Source: Ramlibacter sp. (lineage in GTDB: Bacteria; Pseudomonadota; Gammaproteobacteria; Burkholderiales; Burkholderiaceae_C). From it: a stretch of 60,139 nt of DNA. Made by a program: the position numbers and the translations under genes. The stretch lies in the NCBI GenBank assembly GCA_013815685.1, contig JACDFR010000019.1:1-60139 (forward strand), written 5' to 3'. This document shows, piece by piece, positions 19,178 through 28,073 of this stretch (the stretch's first letter is position 1; every line of letters starts with the position of its first letter). The notes below the pieces were generated by a model. It searched no databases and was not told where the DNA came from. It saw nothing but the letters and a program-made list of their open reading frames with translations.

Positions 19178-20862
19178 ACGACATTCGCCGCACCATCCTG
19201 TGGGTGATTTTTGGTTTCTCCATGGTGATGCTGTGGGACCAATGGCAGATCCATAACGGCAAGAAGCCAACCTTCGGCTTCGGCACGTCCACGCCGGTGG
19301 CCACCGCGCCCGCGGGCGGCGCTTCCAGCGTTCCGTCTAGCACCGTGCCCGCGGCCACCACCGCCGCGGCCGCCGCATTGCCGGGCGGCGCGCCGCCCGC
19401 CACGGCCGCGGTGCCTGCGGCCATGGGCGAGAAGATCACCGTCACCACCGACCTGCTGCGCCTGACCTTCGACACAGCGGGCGGCTCGCTGGTGCGCACC
19501 GAATTCCTGCAACAGCTCGGCGACGACAAGTCGTCCAGCTTCGTCCTGCTCGACGACCGGCCCGGCAGCAAGTACGTCGCCGAGACCGGCCTCATTGGCG
19601 GCGACTTCCCCAACCACAGGACGGTGATGGCCTTCAGCGGCGAGCGCGAGCTGAGGGCCGGCGCCAGCGAACTGGTGGTGCGCTTCGAGTCGCCCGAGAA
19701 GAACGGCGTCAAGCTGGTCAAGACCTACACGCTCAAGCGCGGCGCCTACGACGCAGGCGTGCGCCACGAAGTGGTGAACGCCGGCAGCGCCCCTGTGGCG
19801 CCGCAGCTGTATCTGCAGCTGGTGCGCGACGGCAACAAGCTGCCCAACGAATCGTCGTTCTACTCGACCTTCACCGGCCCGGCCGTGTACACCGAGGCGG
19901 CGAAATTCACCAAGGTGGATTTCAGCGACATCGAAAAGGGCAAGGCCGAGATCGAGAAATCGTCGACGAATGGCTACGTGGCGATGGTGCAGCACTATTT
20001 CGCCAGCGCCTGGATCCTGCCCGACGGCATCAAGCGCGATCTGTTCGTGCGCAAGGTCGACAACAACCTCTACGCGGTGGGAATGATCGCGCCGCTCGAG
20101 CCCATCGCGCCCGGCGCCACCAAGGCCGTGAACGCGACGTTCTTCGCCGGCCCGCAGGTCGAGACGATGCTCGAGCAGATCGCGCCGGGCCTGGACCTGG
20201 TCAAGGATTACGGCTGGCTCACCATCCTGTCCAAGCCGCTGTACTGGCTGATGGACCAGCTGCACAAGATCCTGGGCAACTGGGGCTGGGCCATCATGGC
20301 GCTGGTGCTGGTGATCAAGATCGCCTTCTACTGGCTGCAGGCCAAGGGCTACGAGAGCATGGCCAAGATGAAGGCCATCAACCCGCGCGTGATGGCGATG
20401 CGCGAGCGCTACAAGGACAAGCCGCAGGAGATGCAGCAGGAGATGATGCGCATCTACCGCGAAGAGAAGGTCAACCCCATGGGCGGCTGCCTGCCGATCA
20501 TGGTGCAGATCCCCGTGTTCATCGCCCTGTATTGGGTGTTGCTGTCCAGCGTGGAGATGCGCGGCGCGCCGTGGATCGGCTGGATTCGCGACCTGGCCGC
20601 GCCCGATCCGTATTTCATCCTGCCGCTGGTGATGACCTTCACCACGCTGCTGCAGACCGCGCTCAACCCCACGCCGCCGGACCCGATGCAGGCCAAGCTG
20701 ATGTGGTTCATGCCGCTGGCATTCAGCGTGATGTTCTTCTTCTTTCCGTCCGGCCTGGTGCTGTACTGGATCACCAACAACGTGCTGTCGATCGCGCAGC
20801 AGTGGCTGATCAACACGCGGATGGGCGTGCCGCCGGAGTTCAACCTGCCGAAGTTCCGATAG
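19174..20862 (+). CDS. yidC: Membrane protein insertase YidC
   Basis: 562 residues. An N-terminal membrane anchor (ILWVIFGFSMVMLWDQWQIH) is followed by an Ala/Pro-rich linker and a large periplasmic domain. The conserved C-terminal insertase region contains PLYWLMDQLHKILGNWGWAI, the cytoplasmic hairpin MAKMKAINPRVMAMRERYKD, NPMGGCLPIMVQIPVFIALY and the final VLYWITNNVLSIAQQWLINT. YidC inserts and folds inner-membrane proteins alone or with SecYEG. Its start overlaps yidD. A strong terminator follows its stop. Confidence 0.98.
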   Translation: MNDIRRTILWVIFGFSMVMLWDQWQIHNGKKPTFGFGTSTPVATAPAGGASSVPSSTVPAATTAAAAALPGGAPPATAAVPAAMGEKITVTTDLLRLTFDTAGGSLVRTEFLQQLGDDKSSSFVLLDDRPGSKYVAETGLIGGDFPNHRTVMAFSGERELRAGASELVVRFESPEKNGVKLVKTYTLKRGAYDAGVRHEVVNAGSAPVAPQLYLQLVRDGNKLPNESSFYSTFTGPAVYTEAAKFTKVDFSDIEKGKAEIEKSSTNGYVAMVQHYFASAWILPDGIKRDLFVRKVDNNLYAVGMIAPLEPIAPGATKAVNATFFAGPQVETMLEQIAPGLDLVKDYGWLTILSKPLYWLMDQLHKILGNWGWAIMALVLVIKIAFYWLQAKGYESMAKMKAINPRVMAMRERYKDKPQEMQQEMMRIYREEKVNPMGGCLPIMVQIPVFIALYWVLLSSVEMRGAPWIGWIRDLAAPDPYFILPLVMTFTTLLQTALNPTPPDPMQAKLMWFMPLAFSVMFFFFPSGLVLYWITNNVLSIAQQWLINTRMGVPPEFNLPKFR

Positions 20863-20873
20863 GCCTTGCCGTG

Positions 20874-20904
20874 TAAAAAAGGGCCGCTTCGCGGCCCTTT
20901 TTGT
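20874..20904 (+). terminator. Rho-independent terminator after yidC
   Basis: Stem AAAAAGGGCCGC with loop TTCG and complement GCGGCCCTTTTT, followed by TTG and more T. It ends the rpmH-rnpA-yidD-yidC unit 12 bp after the yidC stop and just before mnmE. Confidence 0.92.
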
Positions 20905-20924
20905 TTGTCTTGGACAATACCGGG

Positions 20925-22307
20925 GTGTTTGCGCGCCACCACCAGCCGATCGCCGCCATCGCCACCGCCCCGGGCCGGGCCGCGGTAGGCATCGTGCGCG
21001 TGTCGGCGGCATCGGTGGCTTGCATCGTTCAGGCGCTCTGCGGACGTGCGCTGAAGCCGCGCGAAGCCACCTACCTGCCCTTTCTTGCGGCGGACGGTAC
21101 CGCCATCGACCAGGGCCTGGCGATCCATTTCCCCGCGCCGCATTCGTATACGGGCGAGGACGTGCTGGAGCTGCAGGCCCACGGCGGCCCGGTGGTGCTG
21201 CAGCTGCTGCTGGCGCGCTGCCTGCAAGCCGGCGCCGGCATGGACCTGCGGGTGGCGCAGCCGGGCGAGTTCACGCAGCGAGCGTTCCTCAACGACAAGA
21301 TCGACCTGGCCCAGGCCGAGGCCATCGCCGACCTGATCGACGCCAGCACCGAAGCCGCGGCGCGCAGCGCCAGCCGTTCCATGTCGGGCGAGTTCTCGCG
21401 CGAGATCCACGCCCTGCGCGACGCGCTGATCCAGCTGCGCATGTTGGTCGAGGCCACGCTGGATTTTCCGGAAGAAGAGATCGACTTCTTGCAGAAGGCC
21501 GATGCGCAGGGTCAGCTCGAGCGCCTGCAACAGACCCTGGCGCGCGTGATGCAGCGGGCACGGCAAGGCGCCCTGCTGCGCGAAGGGATCAAGGTGGTGA
21601 TCGCGGGACAGCCCAACGCCGGGAAGAGCTCGCTGCTGAACGCTCTGGCCGGCGCCGAGCTGGCGATCGTGACACCGGTCGCGGGCACCACCCGCGACGT
21701 GGTCAGCCAGACCATCCAGATCGAAGGCGTGCCGCTGCATGTGATCGACACAGCGGGCCTGCGCGAAAGCCAGGACCATGTGGAAAAGATCGGCATCGAG
21801 CGGGCATGGGGCCAGATCGAAAACGCCGACGCGGTGCTGTTCCTGCACGACCTGACACGGCTGCAAGCCGCCGACTACGCGCAAGCCGATGAAGCGATCG
21901 CCCGCACCCTGGTCGCGAAGCTGCCCCGCACGGTGCCGGTCGTCGATGTGTTCAACAAGGTCGACGCTGGCGCCGAGGCGAATTCGCTGCACGCCGCCGG
22001 CGTGCGCCTGTCCGCCAGGACCGGCCAGGGCCTGGACGGGCTGCGCCGCAAGCTGCTGGAAATTGCCGGCTGGCAGCCGGCCGCCGAGGGGGTGTACATC
22101 GCCCGCGAACGTCATGTCCAGGCGCTGCTGCGTGTCGAGGCTCACCTCGTCGAAGCGTCGGCCCATCTGGCGGTCCAGGCCCAGTCGCTGGACCTTCTGG
22201 CCGAGGAGCTTCGCCTGGCCCAGAACGCACTCAATGAAATCACCGGAGAGTTCACTTCGGACGACTTGCTGGGCGTGATCTTCTCGAGCTTTTGCATCGG
22301 AAAGTAG
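20925..22307 (+). CDS. mnmE: tRNA modification GTPase MnmE
   Basis: 460 residues from the GTG at 20925, where the family N-terminus begins ([18 protein letters not shown]); a TTG at 20910 is an alternative. The N-terminal tetrahydrofolate-binding domain is followed by the G domain: [14 protein letters not shown] (G1), DTAGLRES (G3) and FNKVDAG (G4), with the C-terminal catalytic Cys in FCIGK. With MnmG it modifies wobble U34 of tRNAs. It sits immediately after the yidC terminator, so it needs its own promoter or read-through. Confidence 0.97.
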   Translation: MFARHHQPIAAIATAPGRAAVGIVRVSAASVACIVQALCGRALKPREATYLPFLAADGTAIDQGLAIHFPAPHSYTGEDVLELQAHGGPVVLQLLLARCLQAGAGMDLRVAQPGEFTQRAFLNDKIDLAQAEAIADLIDASTEAAARSASRSMSGEFSREIHALRDALIQLRMLVEATLDFPEEEIDFLQKADAQGQLERLQQTLARVMQRARQGALLREGIKVVIAGQPNAGKSSLLNALAGAELAIVTPVAGTTRDVVSQTIQIEGVPLHVIDTAGLRESQDHVEKIGIERAWGQIENADAVLFLHDLTRLQAADYAQADEAIARTLVAKLPRTVPVVDVFNKVDAGAEANSLHAAGVRLSARTGQGLDGLRRKLLEIAGWQPAAEGVYIARERHVQALLRVEAHLVEASAHLAVQAQSLDLLAEELRLAQNALNEITGEFTSDDLLGVIFSSFCIGK

Positions 22308-22428
22308 AGAAAGCTGGTTCGCCGCAGCGCTTTCGTTCGAGGGTATTCCCGAGCTATGACTGAGGTATCAGGTGTAAACGTAATTAAAGTTGCTTGTGCA
22401 TGGCCCAGCCGGACACTACTGTCGGGCT

Positions 22429-22920
22429 ATGAACGTTCCCCTGCGCACGCCCATCAAGTTCGACGTGCAAGGGCTCGTCCAGGCGATCGCCCACAACCAC
22501 TCGGGCGACAATTTCGCGCCGTCTTTCACGCCGCTCCAGTGGGAACTGCTGGGCAGCTACATGCAGCCGCTCGCCCTCATCCAAGGCCAGGTGCTGATCG
22601 AAAAGAACGCGAACGACCGCACGCTCTACCTGATCGAAACCGGCGGCGTGACGGTGCATTACGAGGACGGCAAGGGCCGGGTGCGCATGGCCGTCGTGGG
22701 GCCCGGCTCGGCCGTGGGAGAAGGCGCCTTTTTCACGCGGCTCCCCCGCCAGGCCACGGTGCAGGCCGCCAGCCCTAGCAAGGTCTGGTGCCTCACCCCG
22801 ATCCGCTTCACTGAACTCACCAACCGCCATCCGGCCGTCGCCCTGGAGATCGCGATGGCGCTGGGCTCGCTGGTTTCGCACCGCCTTGTCAACAAGCCCA
22901 AGCGCGTCGCCGTCACCTGA
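22429..22920 (+). CDS. Cyclic-nucleotide-binding-domain protein without HTH
   Basis: 163 residues. A Crp-type beta-roll is evident: LALIQGQVLIEKNANDRTLY, LIETGGVTVHYEDGKGRVRM, GPGSAVGEGAFFTRLPRQAT and VWCLTPIRFTELTNRHP. The domain is followed by one helix and no DNA-binding helix-turn-helix, so it is probably a regulatory or sensory module rather than a transcription factor. The phosphate-binding cassette GEGAFFTRLPRQATV departs from the cAMP consensus (GELALLxxxPRTATV), so ligand identity is uncertain. Start at 22429 chosen because the upstream frame lacks similarity. Confidence 0.82.
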   Translation: MNVPLRTPIKFDVQGLVQAIAHNHSGDNFAPSFTPLQWELLGSYMQPLALIQGQVLIEKNANDRTLYLIETGGVTVHYEDGKGRVRMAVVGPGSAVGEGAFFTRLPRQATVQAASPSKVWCLTPIRFTELTNRHPAVALEIAMALGSLVSHRLVNKPKRVAVT

Positions 22921-23023
22921 GCCGCGCACAAAAAGAGGTGGCTCCCGGGCCGCCAGAATTACACTGTCGACCAGCGCGGGCGAACGCCTCCCGCGCCGCT
23001 ACAGCCTAAGCAGAAAGCCCCTC

Positions 23024-23818
23024 ATGTCATTGTTTCGCTGGTTGTTTCCGGCATCCAGTCCCGCCAGGGCACCTGACAGCTCAGGCATGTCGGATGAGAC
23101 ACGCCCCGCCGCAAAGGCAGACGCAGGCAGCAACGCCCGGCCGGCCAATCGCAAGAACGAGCGAATGGGGCGGCGCGAGCTGCTGTACGGCGTGGTGCGC
23201 GAAGCGATGATGCGCGCCGGCGTGCTGTCGGCAAGCTACAAGTTCAAGGTGCTGTCGCTCGATGCGCGCGGCCGGCAGTTCCTGGTGATGGTCGACCTGG
23301 CGCGCGACTACAGCGGCGAGACCTCGCGGCTGGCCGAAATCGAAGCCCTGATCGCCCAGAGCGCCAAGGCTCGCTACGACATTCTCGTGACCGCGGTCTA
23401 TTGGCGCATGAACGAGCATGTCGCCGTGGGTGACCCGAGCGCCAAGCTCCGGCGGACCGGGCAGTCGCGCCCTGCGCCACTGGATTCGGAGCCGGCCGCC
23501 CTGGATTCCCAGCCGGCCGTGCTGGAGTCGGCTCCGGTCCCCCAGGAATCCGCACCCGGCCGGTTCGAGCCCATCCAGGCCGACGAGGTGGCGGCGTTCA
23601 AGCGCGCCCTGGCTGACGGTGTCGCCAAGCCGGCGGCCGCGGCCGCGGCGGCGGTGGGCCTGTCCCAGGGCACGGGCGCACTGGCGTTCGACGGCTCCGC
23701 CAGGCACGGGCCGCAAAGCTACACCCTCTTGACCGGGTTCGAAGACACCGAGCTGCCCGATTCGGCGGACCACCGCGCGCCGGTGCTGAGCGGCACGCAA
23801 TACGGCGACCTGAACTGA
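23024..23818 (+). CDS. Hypothetical protein with mid conserved core
   Basis: 264 residues from the ATG at 23024. A short disordered N-terminus leads to a compact core (ERMGRRELLYGVVREAMMRA, then YKFKVLSLDARGRQFLVMVD and AEIEALIAQSAKARYDILVT), followed by about 130 residues that are low-complexity: repeats of LDSEP, LDSQP and LESAP, then Ala runs. I do not recognise a family, although the core looks like an alpha/beta domain of about 100 residues. The following CPA2 antiporter gene is convergent. Confidence 0.7.
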   Translation: MSLFRWLFPASSPARAPDSSGMSDETRPAAKADAGSNARPANRKNERMGRRELLYGVVREAMMRAGVLSASYKFKVLSLDARGRQFLVMVDLARDYSGETSRLAEIEALIAQSAKARYDILVTAVYWRMNEHVAVGDPSAKLRRTGQSRPAPLDSEPAALDSQPAVLESAPVPQESAPGRFEPIQADEVAAFKRALADGVAKPAAAAAAAVGLSQGTGALAFDGSARHGPQSYTLLTGFEDTELPDSADHRAPVLSGTQYGDLN

Positions 23819-23835
23819 GTCCGCCGGCGCGGGTG

Positions 23836-25821
23836 CTAGCCGCGCAGCAGCTTCTCCTGGGCCATCGCCAGCGGTTCGGGGCGGCCCGACAGCACCAGCG
23901 TGTCGCCGTCCGCCAATGGCGGGTCGGTGTCCGGATCGACCGGCTTGCCGTCGTTGCGGCGCAGGCTCACGACCCGCACCCCCACGGCATGCAGCGCCAG
24001 CTGGCTGAGCGCGCGGCCCAGCGAGCGGGCGCCGAAGGGCAGGGTGACGGAGGCCAGGCGCTCGTTCTCCAGTTCGTCGACCGTGTCGTCGTCGGCACCG
24101 TGGAAGTAACCGCGCAGCAGGCTGTAGCGTTCATCGCGCTGGTCCTGCACGATGCGCAGCACCCGTCGCATCGGCACGCCCACCAGGGCCAGGGCATGGC
24201 TGGCCAGCATCAGCGAACCTTCCAGCGCCTCGGGGACCACTTCGGTCGCCCCCGCCGCCTGGAGCTTTTCCAGGTCGCGGTCGTCCTGCGTGCGCACGAT
24301 CACGGGCACCTGGGGGGCGTGGCCCCGCACGTTGGCCAGCACCTTCACGGCGCCGGCAACGTCCAGGTAGGTCACGACCACCGCGCTGGCTCGCGCCAGA
24401 CCGGCCGCCGCCAGGGCCTGCAGCCGCGCCGCATCGCCGAACACCACGGAGTCGCCGGCGGCCGCGGCCTGGCGGACACGGTCGGGGTCGAGGTCGAGTG
24501 CCATGTACGGAATGCCTTCGCGCTCAAGTATGCGTGCCAGGTTCTGGCCGCAGCGCCCATACCCGCAGATGATCACGTGCTTGTTGGCATTGATCGACTT
24601 GCGCGCGATCGTGGTCATCTGCAGCGACTGCTGCAGCCACTCGCTGGCGACCAGCTTCATGACGATCGCGTTGCTGTACATGATAATGAACGGCGTGGCC
24701 AGCATCGACAGCACCATGCCCGCCAGGATGGGGTTGAGCAGGGCCGGCGGAACCAGGCGGTTTTCGTTGGCCAGCGTGAGCAGCACGAAGCCGAATTCGC
24801 CGGCCTGTGCGAGATACAGGCCGGTGCGCAGCGACACGCCCATGGAAGCGCCCAGCAGCCGCGCGAGCACGGTGACCAGTCCCAGCTTGAACAGTACCGG
24901 CAGCGTCGTCAGCACCAACACCAGGCCCCAGCGCTCGGCCACCAGCCGCCAGTCCAGCAGCATGCCGATGGTGATGAAGAACAGGCCCAGCAGCACGTCG
25001 TGGAACGGCCGGATGTCGGTCTCCACCTGGTGCTTGTATTCGGTCTCCGAGATCAGCATGCCGGCGATGAAGGCGCCCAGCGCCAGCGACAGGCCCGCCA
25101 GCTCGGTGAGCCAGGCCAGCCCCAGCGTCACCATCAGCAGGTTCAGCACGAACAGCTCTTCGCTCTTGCGCCGCGCGACGATGGTCAGCCACCAGCGCAT
25201 GGCCCGCTGCCCCCCCACCAGCAGGAGGGCGATGAGTGCGGCTGCCTTCAGGGCGGCGATGCCAAGGGCCATTAACAACTGTTCCGGCGGGCTGCCGAGC
25301 GCGGGAATCAGCACCAGCAAGGGCACCACGGCCAGATCCTGGAACAGCAGCACGCCCATGACGCGCTTGCCGTGCTCGCTCTCCAGCTCCAGCCGTTCCG
25401 ACAGCAGCTTGACCACGATGGCCGTGCTGCTCATGGCCACCGCGCCGGACAGCGCGACGGCCGTGCGCCATTCCATGCGCCAGAACCCGGGGGCCAGCAC
25501 GGCCAGGAACAACGAGCCCAGCGTGATCAAGACGACGGTCAGCACCACCTGGAACAGCCCCAGCCCGAAAACGTGGGTTCGCATGGCGCGCAGCTTGGGC
25601 AGGTTGAACTCCAGGCCGATCACGAACATGAGGAAGACGACGCCGAATTCGCCCAGGTGCCGCAGGGCCTCGGGGTCGTCGCCCAGCGCCAGGGCGTTCG
25701 GGCCGATGGCGACGCCCACCACCAGGTATCCCAGCATCGGCGGCAGCTTGAGCGAGCGGCATGCCACCACGCCCAGCACCGCGGCCACAAGGTACAGCAG
25801 CGTGAGTTCGAGCGAGGTCAT
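23836..25821 (-). CDS. CPA2 cation:proton antiporter with TrkA-N domain (KefB/C-like)
   Basis: 661 residues. The N-terminal 12-13 membrane segments of the Na+/H+ exchanger type are followed near residue 414 by a Rossmann NAD-binding TrkA-N domain (HVIICGYGRCGQNLARILER) and a TrkA-C domain near the end. This is the architecture of KefB/KefC glutathione-gated potassium efflux systems. Here neither a KefF/KefG regulator nor a glutathione site can be seen, so K+/H+ antiport is a family-level assignment. It diverges from kdsD across 48 bp. Confidence 0.92.
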   Translation of the reverse strand: MTSLELTLLYLVAAVLGVVACRSLKLPPMLGYLVVGVAIGPNALALGDDPEALRHLGEFGVVFLMFVIGLEFNLPKLRAMRTHVFGLGLFQVVLTVVLITLGSLFLAVLAPGFWRMEWRTAVALSGAVAMSSTAIVVKLLSERLELESEHGKRVMGVLLFQDLAVVPLLVLIPALGSPPEQLLMALGIAALKAAALIALLLVGGQRAMRWWLTIVARRKSEELFVLNLLMVTLGLAWLTELAGLSLALGAFIAGMLISETEYKHQVETDIRPFHDVLLGLFFITIGMLLDWRLVAERWGLVLVLTTLPVLFKLGLVTVLARLLGASMGVSLRTGLYLAQAGEFGFVLLTLANENRLVPPALLNPILAGMVLSMLATPFIIMYSNAIVMKLVASEWLQQSLQMTTIARKSINANKHVIICGYGRCGQNLARILEREGIPYMALDLDPDRVRQAAAAGDSVVFGDAARLQALAAAGLARASAVVVTYLDVAGAVKVLANVRGHAPQVPVIVRTQDDRDLEKLQAAGATEVVPEALEGSLMLASHALALVGVPMRRVLRIVQDQRDERYSLLRGYFHGADDDTVDELENERLASVTLPFGARSLGRALSQLALHAVGVRVVSLRRNDGKPVDPDTDPPLADGDTLVLSGRPEPLAMAQEKLLRG

Positions 25822-25869
25822 CTCTGCATGCTACCAAGGGAACATGACGGGGCTCGATAGAATCGGGTC

Positions 25870-26871
25870 ATGGTGCCCCGGCCCGTTCACGACAAGCCCT
25901 TCGACCCGGCCCAGGCGCTGCGCCTGGCGCAGGAGACCTTCGACATTGAGGCCGCGGCCATCCTCGGCCTGAAAGAGCGCACCGGCCAGGCCTTCGCGCG
26001 GGCGGTGGAACGGATGCTCCAGGTGCAGGGCCGGGTGGTCGTCATGGGGATCGGCAAGAGCGGGCATATCGCCCGCAAGATCGCCGCCACGCTGGCGTCG
26101 ACCGGCACCGCGGCGATGTTCGTCCATCCGGCCGAGGCCAGCCACGGTGACCTGGGCATGATCAAGCCGATCGACCTGGTGCTGGCGGTATCCAACAGCG
26201 GCGAGGTCGACGAGGTCACCACCTTGCTGCCGGTGATCAAGCGGCTGGGCGCCGTGCTGGTGGCCATCACCGGCAACCCCCATTCCACGCTCGCGCGCCA
26301 TGCCGACATCGTCCTGGACAGTGGTGTCGCCAGGGAGGCCTGCCCGCTGCAGCTGGCGCCCACCGCGAGCACGACGGCCCAGCTCGCGCTGGGCGACGCG
26401 CTGGCCGTCGCCCTGCTGGACGCGCGGGGCTTCAAGCCCGAGGACTTCGCCCGCTCGCACCCCGGCGGCGCCCTGGGCCGCAAGCTGCTCACGCACCTGA
26501 CCGACGTGATGCGCACCGGTGCCGCCGTGCCCCGGGTCGGCCCCAGCACTTCGCTCAGCGAGCTCATGCGGGAGATCAGCGCCAAGGGACTCGGGGCCTC
26601 GGCGGTCGCCGACGGCGAAGGGCGGGTGCTCGGCATCTTCACCGACGGCGATCTGCGGCGTCTGATCGAAAAGGGCGCGGACCTGCGCGGCCTGACGGCC
26701 GGCGACGTCATGCACCCCGGTCCTCGTACGATCCGGCAGGACGCGCTCGCGGTGGAAGCGGCCGAGTTGATGGAATTGCACCGCATCACCAGCGTGCTGG
26801 TGGTCGACGCCGAGGGCAAACTCTGCGGCGCGGTGAACAGCAACGACCTGATGCGCGCCAAGGTGATCTGA
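25870..26871 (+). CDS. kdsD: Arabinose 5-phosphate isomerase KdsD
   Basis: 333 residues of KpsF/GutQ type: an N-terminal SIS sugar-isomerase domain (VVMGIGKSGHIARKIAATLA, then MFVHPAEASHGDLGMI and VLAVSNSGEVDEVTTLL), then two CBS domains (MRTGAAVPRVG, then VLVVDAEGKLCGAVNSNDLM). It interconverts ribulose 5-phosphate and arabinose 5-phosphate, the first committed precursor for Kdo. kdsC follows after 4 bp, and lptC is coupled to kdsC, so this is a Kdo/LPS transport operon. Confidence 0.95.
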   Translation: MVPRPVHDKPFDPAQALRLAQETFDIEAAAILGLKERTGQAFARAVERMLQVQGRVVVMGIGKSGHIARKIAATLASTGTAAMFVHPAEASHGDLGMIKPIDLVLAVSNSGEVDEVTTLLPVIKRLGAVLVAITGNPHSTLARHADIVLDSGVAREACPLQLAPTASTTAQLALGDALAVALLDARGFKPEDFARSHPGGALGRKLLTHLTDVMRTGAAVPRVGPSTSLSELMREISAKGLGASAVADGEGRVLGIFTDGDLRRLIEKGADLRGLTAGDVMHPGPRTIRQDALAVEAAELMELHRITSVLVVDAEGKLCGAVNSNDLMRAKVI

Positions 26872-26875
26872 CCGG

Positions 26876-27421
26876 ATGACTGCTCCGGCGCTGAATTTTC
26901 CCGCCGAGCTCCTGCTCGCAGCCCAGGGCGTGCGTGTCGCCTTCTTCGACGTGGACGGCGTTCTGACCGACGGCGGGCTGTACATGTCGGACCAGGGCGA
27001 GACGCTCAAGCGTTTCCACATCCTCGACGGGCTGGGGCTCAAGCTGCTGCAAAAGGCCGGCATCATTCCGGCGGTGATCACCGGGCGGGACTCCAAGCCC
27101 TTGCGCGGGCGCCTGGAGGCGCTGGGCCTGGCCCATGTGCACTACGGCACCGAGGACAAGCGGCCGGCCGCGGAAAAAACGCTCGGTGCACTGGGGCTGG
27201 ACTGGACACAGGCGGCCGGCATCGGCGACGACTGGCCGGATCTTCCGGTGCTGCGCCGCTGCGCCTTCGCCTGCGCGCCGGCCAATGCGCATGCCGAGGT
27301 CCGGGCTTGCGCACATCACGTCACCTCGGCCCCGGGCGGCCATGGCGCGGCGCGAGAATTCTGCGACCTGCTGCTGGTGGCCAGCGGCCGCTACGCAGGT
27401 CTCCTGGAGGGGTACGCTTGA
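26876..27421 (+). CDS. kdsC: 3-deoxy-manno-octulosonate-8-phosphatase KdsC
   Basis: 181 residues of the capless HAD type. Motif I is FFDVDGVLTDG (nucleophile and acid Asp), followed by the short flap insertion, ITGRDSKPLRGR (motif II), EKTLGALGL with its Lys, and motif IV GIGDDWPDLPVLRRC. It dephosphorylates Kdo 8-phosphate to Kdo. It is 4 bp after kdsD, and its stop overlaps the putative TTG start of lptC. Confidence 0.96.
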   Translation: MTAPALNFPAELLLAAQGVRVAFFDVDGVLTDGGLYMSDQGETLKRFHILDGLGLKLLQKAGIIPAVITGRDSKPLRGRLEALGLAHVHYGTEDKRPAAEKTLGALGLDWTQAAGIGDDWPDLPVLRRCAFACAPANAHAEVRACAHHVTSAPGGHGAAREFCDLLLVASGRYAGLLEGYA

Positions 27422-28056
27422 GTGCAGTGCTGCCCGCGCGCCCGGCGTGGTCCCTGGTGCGCGCCGCCTGGGAGCGGGTGGCCGTCTACCTTCCAGTCAT
27501 CCTGATGGGCCTGATGGCCCTGGGCACTTACTGGCTGGCCCGCAACACACCGGCCGTGGGGCCGGATGAGGCCCGTCGGGCGGAGGTGCACGAACCGGAT
27601 AACTTCATGCGGCGCTTTTCCATCAAGACCTTCGACCCCTCGGGGCGGCTGAAGAGCGAAGTCTTCGGCACCGAGACCCGCCACTACCCGGACACCGACA
27701 CCATCGAGATCGACCAGCCCCGCATCCGCTCGTTCAACATTCGCGGCGAGCTCACGGTGGCGACGGCGCGGCTGGCCATCAGCAACGCCGACGGCAGCGA
27801 GGTGCAGCTGATCGGCAATGCGGTGGTGATACGCGAAGCCGTGACCGGCCCCGGCGGGCAGGTTCGCCCCCGCCTGCAATTTCGCGGCGAGTTCCTGCAT
27901 GCGTTCATGGACAGCGAGCGGGTTGCGTCGCACAAACCTGTCGAGCTGACGCGGGGGGACGACCGCTTCAGCGCCGACGTCATGCAATACGACAACCTGG
28001 AGCAGGTGATGCAGCTGCAGGGGCGGGTTCGCGGCACCCTGGTGCCGGGTCCCTAG
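27418..28056 (+). CDS. lptC: LPS export protein LptC
   Basis: 212 residues from a TTG at 27418 that overlaps the kdsC stop; GTG codons 3 to 9 codons downstream are alternatives. A single membrane anchor (VAVYLPVILMGLMALGTYWL) is followed by a periplasmic beta-jellyroll: FMRRFSIKTFDPSGRLKSEV, GTETRHYPDTDTIEID, PRIRSFNIRGELTVATAR and LIGNAVVIREAV. LptC links the LptBFG transporter to LptA in the Lpt bridge. In many relatives lptA and lptB follow directly; here an SDR gene follows instead. Confidence 0.93.
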   Translation: MSAVLPARPAWSLVRAAWERVAVYLPVILMGLMALGTYWLARNTPAVGPDEARRAEVHEPDNFMRRFSIKTFDPSGRLKSEVFGTETRHYPDTDTIEIDQPRIRSFNIRGELTVATARLAISNADGSEVQLIGNAVVIREAVTGPGGQVRPRLQFRGEFLHAFMDSERVASHKPVELTRGDDRFSADVMQYDNLEQVMQLQGRVRGTLVPGP

Positions 28057-28073
28057 CGGCGAGGAGAGCCGTC

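Noticed and set aside
18934..21012. A 692-codon minus-strand frame over yidD and yidC
   Set aside because: Antisense to YidC, which is unambiguous; composition is typical shadow frame.
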